Assembly: GCA_030625465.1 (NCBI GenBank)
Contig: DAOUQS010000092.1
Coordinates: forward strand, 1-7,514
Reading direction: 5' to 3'
From: Amylibacter sp.
GTDB taxonomy: Bacteria; Pseudomonadota; Alphaproteobacteria; Rhodobacterales; Rhodobacteraceae
Length of the DNA stretch: 7,514 nt
The notes under the pieces are model-generated. The model had not been told where the DNA came from. It was given only the letters and a program-made list of their open reading frames with translations, and searched no databases. Both the position numbers and the translations under genes were made by a program. Below are positions 1-6,952 of this stretch, one piece after another (positions within the stretch are counted from its first letter, which is position 1; each line of letters starts with the position of its first letter).

Positions 1-3000
1 GGTCTTTCAGGGCATCTATCACTATATTGTGGGGTAGGCGCATCAACTGTTGGGTTTGCGTCCATAAAATCGCTACCTCAATCGTGTGATCAGGGTAAAT
101 CTGACGAAGCCCCGACAAATAGGCCCCCATCTGGCGCAACAGGCCAAGCGGCACATCACCGGTTGTTTCAGGCACCCGTCTGTTGCTTTTGAAATCCACC
201 GCCAGAACGGTGGTGCCCGTGACAATTAAACGGTCAATCGTGCCGTAAATACGCTTGCCATCCAGTTCGGGGATTTGCGCGGTAATATTAACCTCGGTTA
301 ATGCGGGGTTTTCAAAGACAGACGCCAAGGCATCTGCCGTTAAAACCCGGGTGACAATATCCAGAAGCTTTGCGATCTCTGCGGCATTCGATTGAGTGTC
401 ATAATTCTGAACAAGGGTTTCCGCCAGCTTGGCCCAATCCGGTTGCGGCTTGTTCGGCAGGTGTTCCAGCAACAAATGGATCAGGCTACCACGGCGCATG
501 GCGGCCGCCTCATCCAGGCCATCGGTTTCAGAGGCCAGCGCCTTGGCCCCGCCCAAATCCGACGGCGAAAGGGTTTTTTCGCGCACGGCGGCGGCAGGTG
601 CAGGCGAAGTCACCCAAGCGGGCATTGCACCTGCAACTTTGTGCGCAGGTTGATCACTTGCAATACAATCATCAATCCAATGCGCATTTTGCAGCACCAA
701 ACCGTTGTCTGTTTCGATTGCGCCTGCATTTTCCATGCCTTGCTGGACCAGCGTGTACCAGTTCAACGCCGGTTCTTTTTGCAACTTCCCTGCACCGCAA
801 ACTATTAACCATGTTTCAGCGCGGGTCATCGCCACATACAAAAGCCGCAGCTTTTCCTGCAAAGCCAGTTCACGCTTTGACGCTATCACATGTTGTTCCG
901 TCTTGTTTTGTTCCGGCGCCGATGTTTTCCAGCCCATCAGATCCTTGCGCAAGGAAACCACTTCATCACGGTCTTTATTCTGTGTGGCGACGGTATCAGG
1001 CAGGATCACAATCGGGGCTTCCAACCCCTTGGCACCGTGTACCGTCATCACCCTGATCTGGCCGGAAGCCGCATCCATTTCACGCTTCAGTTCAACTTTG
1101 CCCGATGCAAACCAGTTCAAAAAACCTGTCAGTGTCGGGGCTTCTATTTGTTCATAGCGCATGGCCTGCGACAACAATTCATCAATACCGTCTTCGGCTT
1201 CTTCGCCCAAACGGCCCAACAGGTTTTCGCGACCTTTGTGGCGCGTTAAAATGCGGTCGATCAATTCATAGGGACGCATCCAGTCGGCTTTTGCCAGCAC
1301 ATCGTCAAGTACGGCCGCCGCATCCCTATAGCTATCTTTATTTTCCCGAAAGCTTTGCCACAAAGTCGCTTTGCGCCCGTGCGCCAGCGTGAACAACGCG
1401 CCTTCGCTGATATTCAACAAGGGTGAGCGCATAGCCTCGGCAAGCGACAGATTATCCTCTGGTGTGGTCGCGAACTTCAGCAGTGAAAGGATATCTTTCA
1501 CCGCCAGTTCATCACCAACCATCAACCGATCAGCACCCGCCACATTCAACCCGCGCGCTTTCAGTTCTTTAAGGATGCCACGAAACAAAGGCGAGCGGCT
1601 TTGCACAAGGATCAAAAAATCACCTGCACGTGCCGGGCGCAGCTGACCGTCCGCTTCAATCATCCGCCCCGTATCTATGGTTTCTTTAACCCATTTTGCA
1701 ATTTGCCCCGCCAGTATCTGGCGCGGATCATTCACACCGGGGCGATCCAGCGGTTCAAACCACGGCTTGTCATCGGGCTTTGGCGGTGCTTCAACCAGCG
1801 GCCACAATTCCACCCGCCCGGGCTTTTCATCCTTAAATGCGCGGTGCAAAACCTCGCCCATAATTCCTTTTCGCGCATCACCCACAAAGGTGTTATCGAC
1901 AAGCCGTAAAATCGGTTCTGCCGAACGGAAAGAATGCAGCAAATCCTGCCTGTTCAACCGCTTCTCAATCGCCGTAAGCCGCGCATCAAACCAGTTACGC
2001 ATTTCCCCGAAATACTTCGGATCTGCCCCCTGAAACGAATAAATCGACTGTTTTTCATCGCCGACAACAAATATCGTACGCATCACATCACTTGCCCCCG
2101 AGCCGGATGTAAACTCTTCGGTCAAACACTCGACCAACCGCCACTGATCCGGGCTGGTATCCTGCGCCTCATCAACCAGAACGTGGTCAATACCGCCATC
2201 CAGCCGGAACAAAACCCATTGTGACATAGAACTGTTTTTCAACAGTTCTTGCGCCTTTTCAATCAGGTCCTGATAATCCAGCTTACCGTGGATCAACTTG
2301 TAATGCGCATAAACCTTCAGGAACGGCTGCGCAAAATCATAAAGTGCCGTGGCGCGCGCATAGGCCTTGGCTGACACCAGCGTTTCGCGGGTGGCTTCAA
2401 GCTTTGCCATAAGGTCGTAAAGCCGGTTCAGTTCTTCCGGATGGGCCTTTTTAATCTGCGCCGTTGGCGGGCCTTTCAGCTTGGCTTCAAAACGGGTTTG
2501 ATCCAGATGCGCCTTGGTTAAAAGTTGCAATTGCATGGCCGGGTCAGTGCTGGATAAAACCTGCGCATAGACCTTAGCCAACCCCAAATCTGTCTTTTTA
2601 TCACTGGCCTGCAAAATAGGCAGCAGCCCCGTGATCAGCGATAAATCATCCTCTGTCACAGCATTTGCAATAATACTGTCCACCGTCATATCAGGCATCA
2701 ACCCGAAGTCATTTCGCGTAGGTTTTTGGCAAAACCCGCGATGATTTTTCGCTATAGCTTGCAGCAAACTATCCAGGTCAGCACCCGTATAAAGGACAGC
2801 CAGACGTTCAAAAGCCGCACGCGCATCACCCTCTGCCAGTTGTTCCAGAATGTCGGCGCGCACCTGCTTGGCCTGACGGTCCTCGAATATTTCAAACTGC
2901 GGCGATATATGTGCTTCCAGCGGGAACTGCCGCAACAATGCATCACAAAACGCGTGGATGGTTTGGATTTTCAACCCACCTGGGGTTTCCAGTGCGGTTG

Positions 3001-3331
3001 CAAAAAGCGTTCTGGCCAAGCGCAGTTTTTCAGTTGTCAGCAGAGCCACATCTTCACCCAGTTCTGCCAATGCTTGACGCAGCTTATCATCTTGCATCAT
3101 CGCCCATGCGCCCAGCCGTTTGAACAGGCGGTTCTGCATTTCAGCGGCGGCCGCATTGGTATAGGTCAGACACAGGATTTTCTGCGGATCGGTTTCGTGC
3201 AGCAACAAACGCGCCACACGATCCGTCAAAACACGGGTCTTGCCCGACCCGGCATTGGCCGACACCCAAGTAGAGGCAGTGGGGTCAGCCGCACTAATCT
3301 GTGCTAAGGTCGCGTCATCAAATTTGATCAT
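1..3331 (-). CDS. addA: AddA, helicase-nuclease subunit of AddAB double-strand break repair enzyme (3' end cut by window edge)
   Basis: AddA is the ATP-driven 3'-5' SF1A helicase and nuclease of the cytoplasmic AddAB complex, which unwinds and resects double-strand DNA ends for RecA loading. I read 1110 codons from the ATG at 3331-3329 with no in-frame stop. Visible SF1 motifs in order: Walker A ANAGSGKT (25-32), Ia TYTNAAAAEM (56-65), IQTIHAFC (122-129), Walker B VLVDEAQDTSPDQW (384-397), motif III FVVGDEKQSIYSFQGA (421-436), motif IV with R469, motif V VMTVHGAKGLEAP (761-773) and motif VI RLLYVAMTRAETWL (829-842). A linker at about 890-930 leads to a RecB-family nuclease with H952, E1013, D1033, D1046 and K1048 (DFKSN) and QMGAY (1067-1071), so the active site looks intact. 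Family length suggests that only the last few to few dozen residues are missing. The ATG overlaps the addB stop by 4 bp and has a good ribosome binding site. It resembles the alphaproteobacterial AddA type; related UvrD or PcrA proteins lack the nuclease domain. Confidence 0.96.
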   Translation of the reverse strand, partial: MIKFDDATLAQISAADPTASTWVSANAGSGKTRVLTDRVARLLLHETDPQKILCLTYTNAAAAEMQNRLFKRLGAWAMMQDDKLRQALAELGEDVALLTTEKLRLARTLFATALETPGGLKIQTIHAFCDALLRQFPLEAHISPQFEIFEDRQAKQVRADILEQLAEGDARAAFERLAVLYTGADLDSLLQAIAKNHRGFCQKPTRNDFGLMPDMTVDSIIANAVTEDDLSLITGLLPILQASDKKTDLGLAKVYAQVLSSTDPAMQLQLLTKAHLDQTRFEAKLKGPPTAQIKKAHPEELNRLYDLMAKLEATRETLVSAKAYARATALYDFAQPFLKVYAHYKLIHGKLDYQDLIEKAQELLKNSSMSQWVLFRLDGGIDHVLVDEAQDTSPDQWRLVECLTEEFTSGSGASDVMRTIFVVGDEKQSIYSFQGADPKYFGEMRNWFDARLTAIEKRLNRQDLLHSFRSAEPILRLVDNTFVGDARKGIMGEVLHRAFKDEKPGRVELWPLVEAPPKPDDKPWFEPLDRPGVNDPRQILAGQIAKWVKETIDTGRMIEADGQLRPARAGDFLILVQSRSPLFRGILKELKARGLNVAGADRLMVGDELAVKDILSLLKFATTPEDNLSLAEAMRSPLLNISEGALFTLAHGRKATLWQSFRENKDSYRDAAAVLDDVLAKADWMRPYELIDRILTRHKGRENLLGRLGEEAEDGIDELLSQAMRYEQIEAPTLTGFLNWFASGKVELKREMDAASGQIRVMTVHGAKGLEAPIVILPDTVATQNKDRDEVVSLRKDLMGWKTSAPEQNKTEQHVIASKRELALQEKLRLLYVAMTRAETWLIVCGAGKLQKEPALNWYTLVQQGMENAGAIETDNGLVLQNAHWIDDCIASDQPAHKVAGAMPAWVTSPAPAAAVREKTLSPSDLGGAKALASETDGLDEAAAMRRGSLIHLLLEHLPNKPQPDWAKLAETLVQNYDTQSNAAEIAKLLDIVTRVLTADALASVFENPALTEVNITAQIPELDGKRIYGTIDRLIVTGTTVLAVDFKSNRRVPETTGDVPLGLLRQMGAYLSGLRQIYPDHTIEVAILWTQTQQLMRLPHNIVIDALKD
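2228..2249 (-). repeat. Perfect 9-bp inverted repeat inside addA, GAAA loop in the mRNA sense
   Basis: The arms agaactgtt (2228-2236) and aacagttct (2241-2249) are perfectly complementary, separated by four bases. In the addA transcript the loop reads GAAA, a GNRA-type tetraloop. The hairpin lies in codons about 362-368 of addA, shortly before Walker B (384-397). There is no following U tract, so it is not an intrinsic terminator. It may be a chance product of coding sequence. Confidence 0.6.
3328..3331 (-). other. addB/addA ATGA stop-start overlap
   Basis: The addB stop TGA (3330-3328) and the addA start ATG (3331-3329) share the four bases ATGA. This arrangement usually couples translation of the downstream gene to termination of the upstream one, which suits two subunits needed in equal amounts. 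The overlap is seen directly; the coupling is inferred. Confidence 0.9.
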
Positions 3332-6261
3332 GGCACCACCTTCACATCCAGCGCGTCGGTTTCTTCCCATTCGCCCAATCGCGACAGGTGATCGTAATCC
3401 GAACCATAGTTATCCATCTGCATTTTCAACCGCGCACCGTATCCGATACCACCGTCAAAATGGCTTTGCAGAAGCTGGATCAAATCCGCCCATGTGTCAT
3501 CCGATAGATCAACCGCACGCACCTTATCAGGTGCTTTCAACCCAATATATTGCAAGGCAGAAACGCCCACAGCGTCAATCCCTTCAAAGCCGCCAACCTC
3601 GGCAATCGCGGCTTCCAGTTGCAACTGTTTATCAAACAAATCAATAATCTTGATCGCAGGCGGATCACCCGATTTGTAATCATAAATGATCAACTGCCCG
3701 TTTGCATCCAAATCCAGCCGATCCGCTTTTGCAGTCAAAGTGAAATCAAGCTCCATGGCTTTTCGCGCTCCCTTGACCTCTTGTGCGGCAATCGTTCCCT
3801 TTGTGGCGCGCATTTTTTCCGCCGCTACAAACCACCGTGCGATGCGTTGCAAACGCCCGAACCACAACCTGCGCGCAGAAGGCCAAGGCACATCATTTTT
3901 CAGAATATCTGCTGCCAGTTCCAGAAAATGATCCGGCGAATAGTCACCCAACTTCACCCGGTCAGATCCGTTATAAACCTCGACAATTTTGTGCAAAATA
4001 ATGCCGCGTTCCAGCGCGTCCGGTTCCAGTCCGTAAGGTTTCAATGGGCGCAGTTTCAATATGGATTGCGCATAAATCTCGTATGGATTACGCACCAGGG
4101 TTTTGATCCGCGTTACCGACAGTTTTTTAGGGTGTGCCCCTTTGGGTGGTATGGGTGCGGGACGCGTGGCTTTAACAGGTTCGCCCGTTGGCCTGTCCAA
4201 CCTACGCGCAAGGCTGATCCATTCGTCGCCGCGTGCGGTCATATCGGTTAATGCCTGCGCACCGATTTCATCCAAACCGCCCAACAGATTTTCCAACCGC
4301 GTCACCCAACGAGACGCCACAGTCGGGGCCTCGCCATCCCGAATTGCCCGCGATACAACAACCCTTTTTTGCGCAATCGCCTGTTGAAAATCATGGGCAG
4401 ACAGACCAATTTTACGCTCGGGCAGCAACAGCCCAAGCTGCTTGCGCATGGCACGGTTCAACCACGGATCGGGGCTTGGTTTCTGTGGCCAAATCCCTTC
4501 GTTCAAGCCACCCAGAATAACCAGATCAGCGCCCTGAACCCGCGCTTCCAACGTGCCCCAAATGGCGATATTCGGATGCGGCGCATTGGCATCGCGGACA
4601 TCCTCACTTTTCAGTTGGGAATATAAAAGGGCTGTATAATCGGCCGCAGTCCACGTGGTTTCATTGCCCACTTCGCGCTGTAATTCTTCAAAAACTTTTT
4701 GGGCCTTTTGCCCGTCGTTACCGTCCCATAAAGCGCCTGCATCCCCTTGGGAAAGTCGCATTAATAGGGCTGCGTGCAATTCCACCCAGTCTGACATTGG
4801 CCTTTTGGCAGCATCCGATAATCCGTCAAAACACCCCGAAACCCATGCAACCCAGTCCTGCACATCAGATAGCTTCGTTTCAGCCCAATCCTTTAACAAC
4901 TGGAAATCAACCACAGGCGGGCCGCCACGTATAAGTGGCGTATCCCGATCCAGCGATGCCAATTCCAGATCGCGGGTCAAGCGCAGGTGATTATTTCTGT
5001 CTTGTGATTTATGCGTTCTGGGATGTTTCAGCACCGCGATTAATTCCGCAGGGGCCAGATCTTTGCCTATCAGACCTGCGGTCAGACGCAGAAAAATACC
5101 TGTGGGCGTCAGGTGCAGCGGTTCGCCCGCACTGTCGTCCGGAATGATATTCCAGCGTTGTAAATGTGTTGCAACCCGGCGGGTCAGATGCCGGTCGGGC
5201 GATATCAACACAGCGCTTTCATCCCGCTCGGCGGCTTCACGCAGACACACGGCAATGGCGCTTGCCTCTTCTTTCGGGGAGGCCGCTGAAATCATACTGA
5301 TATTTTTTGTGGCATCAGGGATTAGCGGTATAAGGTTGGGCCCCTCTTCCAGCCATTGATCTGTCACCGGCGCGGGGCGCAGGGCCAATGACACAATTTT
5401 ATTGCGCGCCTGTGAAAACACAGGCACTTGCACCCACGGCGGCAATGCAGTTGCATCCACATCCAGCTTGCCGGTCAACCGTGCCAGCATGGATTGCGGG
5501 TGATCATCATTTGATTTGTTGCCTGTCAGAATATCCCAAACCGGCTTTGGCGTTTCGGCATCAAACCCGGGTAAAACAACCGCCCCTTGCGGCAAACTTG
5601 CAACCGCTTTCATAAACAAGGCTGTGGCCCCCCGAGACCCGGTTGAGCCCGCAATAATGACCGGATGCGCCGGCGGATTAACCTGCCATTCATCTGCATA
5701 AGCCTGAACAACAGCACGCTGCCGCGCCTCGGTATCAACCAGTTGCTGCGCTGCCCAGTATTCGGTCATTATATTCAGAAACTTCAGGCTGCGCTGCCAA
5801 TGTTCAGAGGCATTGCCGATCTCGATATTCTTCAGACGTTCAAGCGAAACACCTTCGCCGTGCATCTCGTCCAGCAAGGCCGCCAGCGTATCGGCCAACG
5901 CGAACACCGACGATCGCGGTGCCAGATCAGGTTGCAGGTCAATCAAACCCGCCACAAGATTTGCCAGCTTCAACCGCCGCGCCAAAGCGGATGCGGGCAA
6001 GGGCAAATCTGTGGGGCTTAATACATCCCCGGCCAGATCGGACAAGACTTTCAGTTGCGGCAGCAAAGTGGCACCCTGCTGTTTAAACAAATCTTCCAAA
6101 CGCCGCGCGGCACGGCGCGTATTTAGATAAATAACTGTACGCGCAAAATCCTGTGGTGGCATATTTTCGGCACGCTTAAACAAGCCAGAAACAAAGCTTT
6201 GCGAAAAATCCGCCCCGACGGGTACATAAAAAACGCGGGCACTATCATTTGGTTTAAACAT
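3328..6261 (-). CDS. addB: AddB, nuclease subunit of AddAB, alphaproteobacterial type
   Basis: AddB partners AddA: it supplies the second nuclease and an inactive helicase fold. The product is 977 residues from the ATG at 6261-6259. The N-terminus runs straight into VPVGADFSQSF (about 13-23), where a Walker A would lie in Bacillus AddB; no GKT/GKS is present, so ATP binding here is unlikely. A conserved helicase-like block lies at 567-601 (key residues GGLNEGIWP and a following PDPWL). The C-terminal RecB-family nuclease shows H757, E828, D847, D861 and K863 (YDYKSG), then QLQLE (879-883), so catalysis is probably retained. The Fe-S cysteine expected before the nuclease is replaced by N725 (VRNPYEIYA), and the only two cysteines in the protein lie far upstream. 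An in-frame TTG at 6282 would add seven residues. I reject it because alphaproteobacterial AddB proteins characteristically begin MFxPxD, as here from the ATG. The gene overlaps murU by 8 bp and addA by 4 bp. Confidence 0.95.
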   Translation of the reverse strand: MFKPNDSARVFYVPVGADFSQSFVSGLFKRAENMPPQDFARTVIYLNTRRAARRLEDLFKQQGATLLPQLKVLSDLAGDVLSPTDLPLPASALARRLKLANLVAGLIDLQPDLAPRSSVFALADTLAALLDEMHGEGVSLERLKNIEIGNASEHWQRSLKFLNIMTEYWAAQQLVDTEARQRAVVQAYADEWQVNPPAHPVIIAGSTGSRGATALFMKAVASLPQGAVVLPGFDAETPKPVWDILTGNKSNDDHPQSMLARLTGKLDVDATALPPWVQVPVFSQARNKIVSLALRPAPVTDQWLEEGPNLIPLIPDATKNISMISAASPKEEASAIAVCLREAAERDESAVLISPDRHLTRRVATHLQRWNIIPDDSAGEPLHLTPTGIFLRLTAGLIGKDLAPAELIAVLKHPRTHKSQDRNNHLRLTRDLELASLDRDTPLIRGGPPVVDFQLLKDWAETKLSDVQDWVAWVSGCFDGLSDAAKRPMSDWVELHAALLMRLSQGDAGALWDGNDGQKAQKVFEELQREVGNETTWTAADYTALLYSQLKSEDVRDANAPHPNIAIWGTLEARVQGADLVILGGLNEGIWPQKPSPDPWLNRAMRKQLGLLLPERKIGLSAHDFQQAIAQKRVVVSRAIRDGEAPTVASRWVTRLENLLGGLDEIGAQALTDMTARGDEWISLARRLDRPTGEPVKATRPAPIPPKGAHPKKLSVTRIKTLVRNPYEIYAQSILKLRPLKPYGLEPDALERGIILHKIVEVYNGSDRVKLGDYSPDHFLELAADILKNDVPWPSARRLWFGRLQRIARWFVAAEKMRATKGTIAAQEVKGARKAMELDFTLTAKADRLDLDANGQLIIYDYKSGDPPAIKIIDLFDKQLQLEAAIAEVGGFEGIDAVGVSALQYIGLKAPDKVRAVDLSDDTWADLIQLLQSHFDGGIGYGARLKMQMDNYGSDYDHLSRLGEWEETDALDVKVVP
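3339..3343 (-). promoter_or_regulatory. Ribosome binding site of addA
   Basis: On the minus strand GAAGG ends 7 nt before the addA ATG at 3331. It lies inside the last codons of addB. This gives addA its own Shine-Dalgarno in addition to the ATGA overlap with the addB stop, and supports this start, as does the Walker A falling at residues 25-32. Confidence 0.7.
6254..6261 (-). other. murU/addB stop-start overlap of 8 bp
   Basis: The bases ATGTTTAA carry both the preferred addB start (6261-6259) and the murU stop TAA (6256-6254). No purine-rich Shine-Dalgarno is visible in the preceding 20 bases of the minus strand, where the nearest stretch is AAAAAGCTGCC. Initiation of addB probably depends on ribosomes that have just finished murU. 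Confidence 0.75.
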
Positions 6262-6952
6262 TGGCAGCTTTTTGTTCAGCAATTTTTATACCTTCCGGAT
6301 GGCCCACATCAACCCATTCGCCTTCATAGATAATCCCGCCCAACCGATCTGATGCAAGCATCTTTTCCCAAAGCAGGCTGATGGAAAAGCAATTCTTTTC
6401 TATCGTCCCAAGCAGGTCGGTTTTAATGATTTGAACACCGGAATATACATAAGGCGCTTTGGATTGCGTGCCATTTCGCTGAAGCTTGTTATTATCATCC
6501 AAAAAGAAATCACCAATACCGGTATACCCATAGGCATTGGCGCATTTTATCAACAGAAGCAAACCATCCATTTCATCGGGGTTCCACGCAGTCAATAGTT
6601 GCTTAACAGGATTTTTTTCCAACCAAAGCGCGTCGCAATTAAGCGTAAGAACCGGATCGGCGCCAATCAGCGGCAATGCATTTTTCAACCCACCGCCAGT
6701 TTCCAGAACCTCTGGCTCTTCGCGGATGCATGCCACTGACAAGCGGGGCGCAAGATGTGCTTCCAGCTGATCCGCAAAGTAATGTGTATTTACAACAACG
6801 GAACCGATATTGGCTTCGGACAGGATATTCAGCGAATGGTCTATCATCGGCCTACCCAGAACGGGGACCATCGGTTTTGGGGTATTTTCGGTCAAGTGGC
6901 CCATCCGAGTTCCAAAGCCGGCGGCAAAGACCATCGCTACGTCAGGTTTCAT
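6254..6952 (-). CDS. murU: N-acetylmuramate alpha-1-phosphate uridylyltransferase (MurU-like nucleotidyltransferase)
   Basis: The predicted reaction is MurNAc-1-phosphate plus UTP to UDP-MurNAc and pyrophosphate, a cytoplasmic step of peptidoglycan recycling that bypasses de novo MurA/MurB synthesis. The protein has 232 residues, about the usual size for this short family, and is a single Rossmann-like nucleotidyltransferase domain. Visible motifs are AAGFGTRM (10-17) and TPKPMVPV (24-31, K26), the nucleotide-binding signature; LETGGGLKNAL (83-93); LNCDALW (104-110), with D107 as the likely metal ligand; YSGVQII (170-176); and WVDVGHPEG (213-221), with D215 the likely second metal ligand. It lacks the C-terminal acyltransferase repeats of GlmU. 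The ATG at 6952 is preceded by AGAGG at a 6-nt spacing and overlaps amgK by 11 bp. The adjacent AmgK-like kinase is what makes MurU more likely than a glucose- or mannose-1-phosphate nucleotidyltransferase; substrate specificity is inferred, not visible. Confidence 0.88.
   Translation of the reverse strand: MKPDVAMVFAAGFGTRMGHLTENTPKPMVPVLGRPMIDHSLNILSEANIGSVVVNTHYFADQLEAHLAPRLSVACIREEPEVLETGGGLKNALPLIGADPVLTLNCDALWLEKNPVKQLLTAWNPDEMDGLLLLIKCANAYGYTGIGDFFLDDNNKLQRNGTQSKAPYVYSGVQIIKTDLLGTIEKNCFSISLLWEKMLASDRLGGIIYEGEWVDVGHPEGIKIAEQKAANV
6942..6952 (-). other. amgK/murU overlap of 11 bp
   Basis: The murU ATG (6952-6950) lies upstream of the amgK TGA (6944-6942), so the two reading frames share 11 bases. 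The overlap is consistent with co-expression of the two consecutive enzymes of the MurNAc salvage route. Confidence 0.85.

Noticed and set aside
370..1056. Plus-strand open frame of 228 codons.
   Set aside because: It lies wholly antisense to the motif V, motif VI and nuclease coding part of addA. Its product is Pro/Arg/His-rich with no recognisable domain, as expected for a shadow frame.
2526..2535. Ten-base palindrome tgcaattgca.
   Set aside because: It is explained by the addA codons for Met-Gln-Leu-Gln, is isolated and has no promoter context.
2752..2946. Minus-strand open frame of 64 codons.
   Set aside because: It lies inside addA in a different frame; the addA frame through this stretch is continuous and carries the family sequence.
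2726..3307. Plus-strand open frame of 193 codons rich in Gln, Cys and His.
   Set aside because: It is antisense to the Walker A to motif Ic region of addA, which is read with all conserved motifs on the other strand.
3550..4251. Plus-strand open frame of 233 codons.
   Set aside because: It is antisense to the nuclease domain of addB and has no family features or ribosome binding site that I can support.
5408..5425. Inverted repeat gcctgtg-aaaa-cacaggc within addB.
   Set aside because: A 7-bp stem of this kind is expected by chance in a window of this size, and no U tract follows on the coding strand, so it is not a terminator.
6262..6282. TTG-initiated seven-residue extension of AddB.
   Set aside because: The ATG at 6261 gives the N-terminus typical of the family, and the TTG has no better ribosome binding site.
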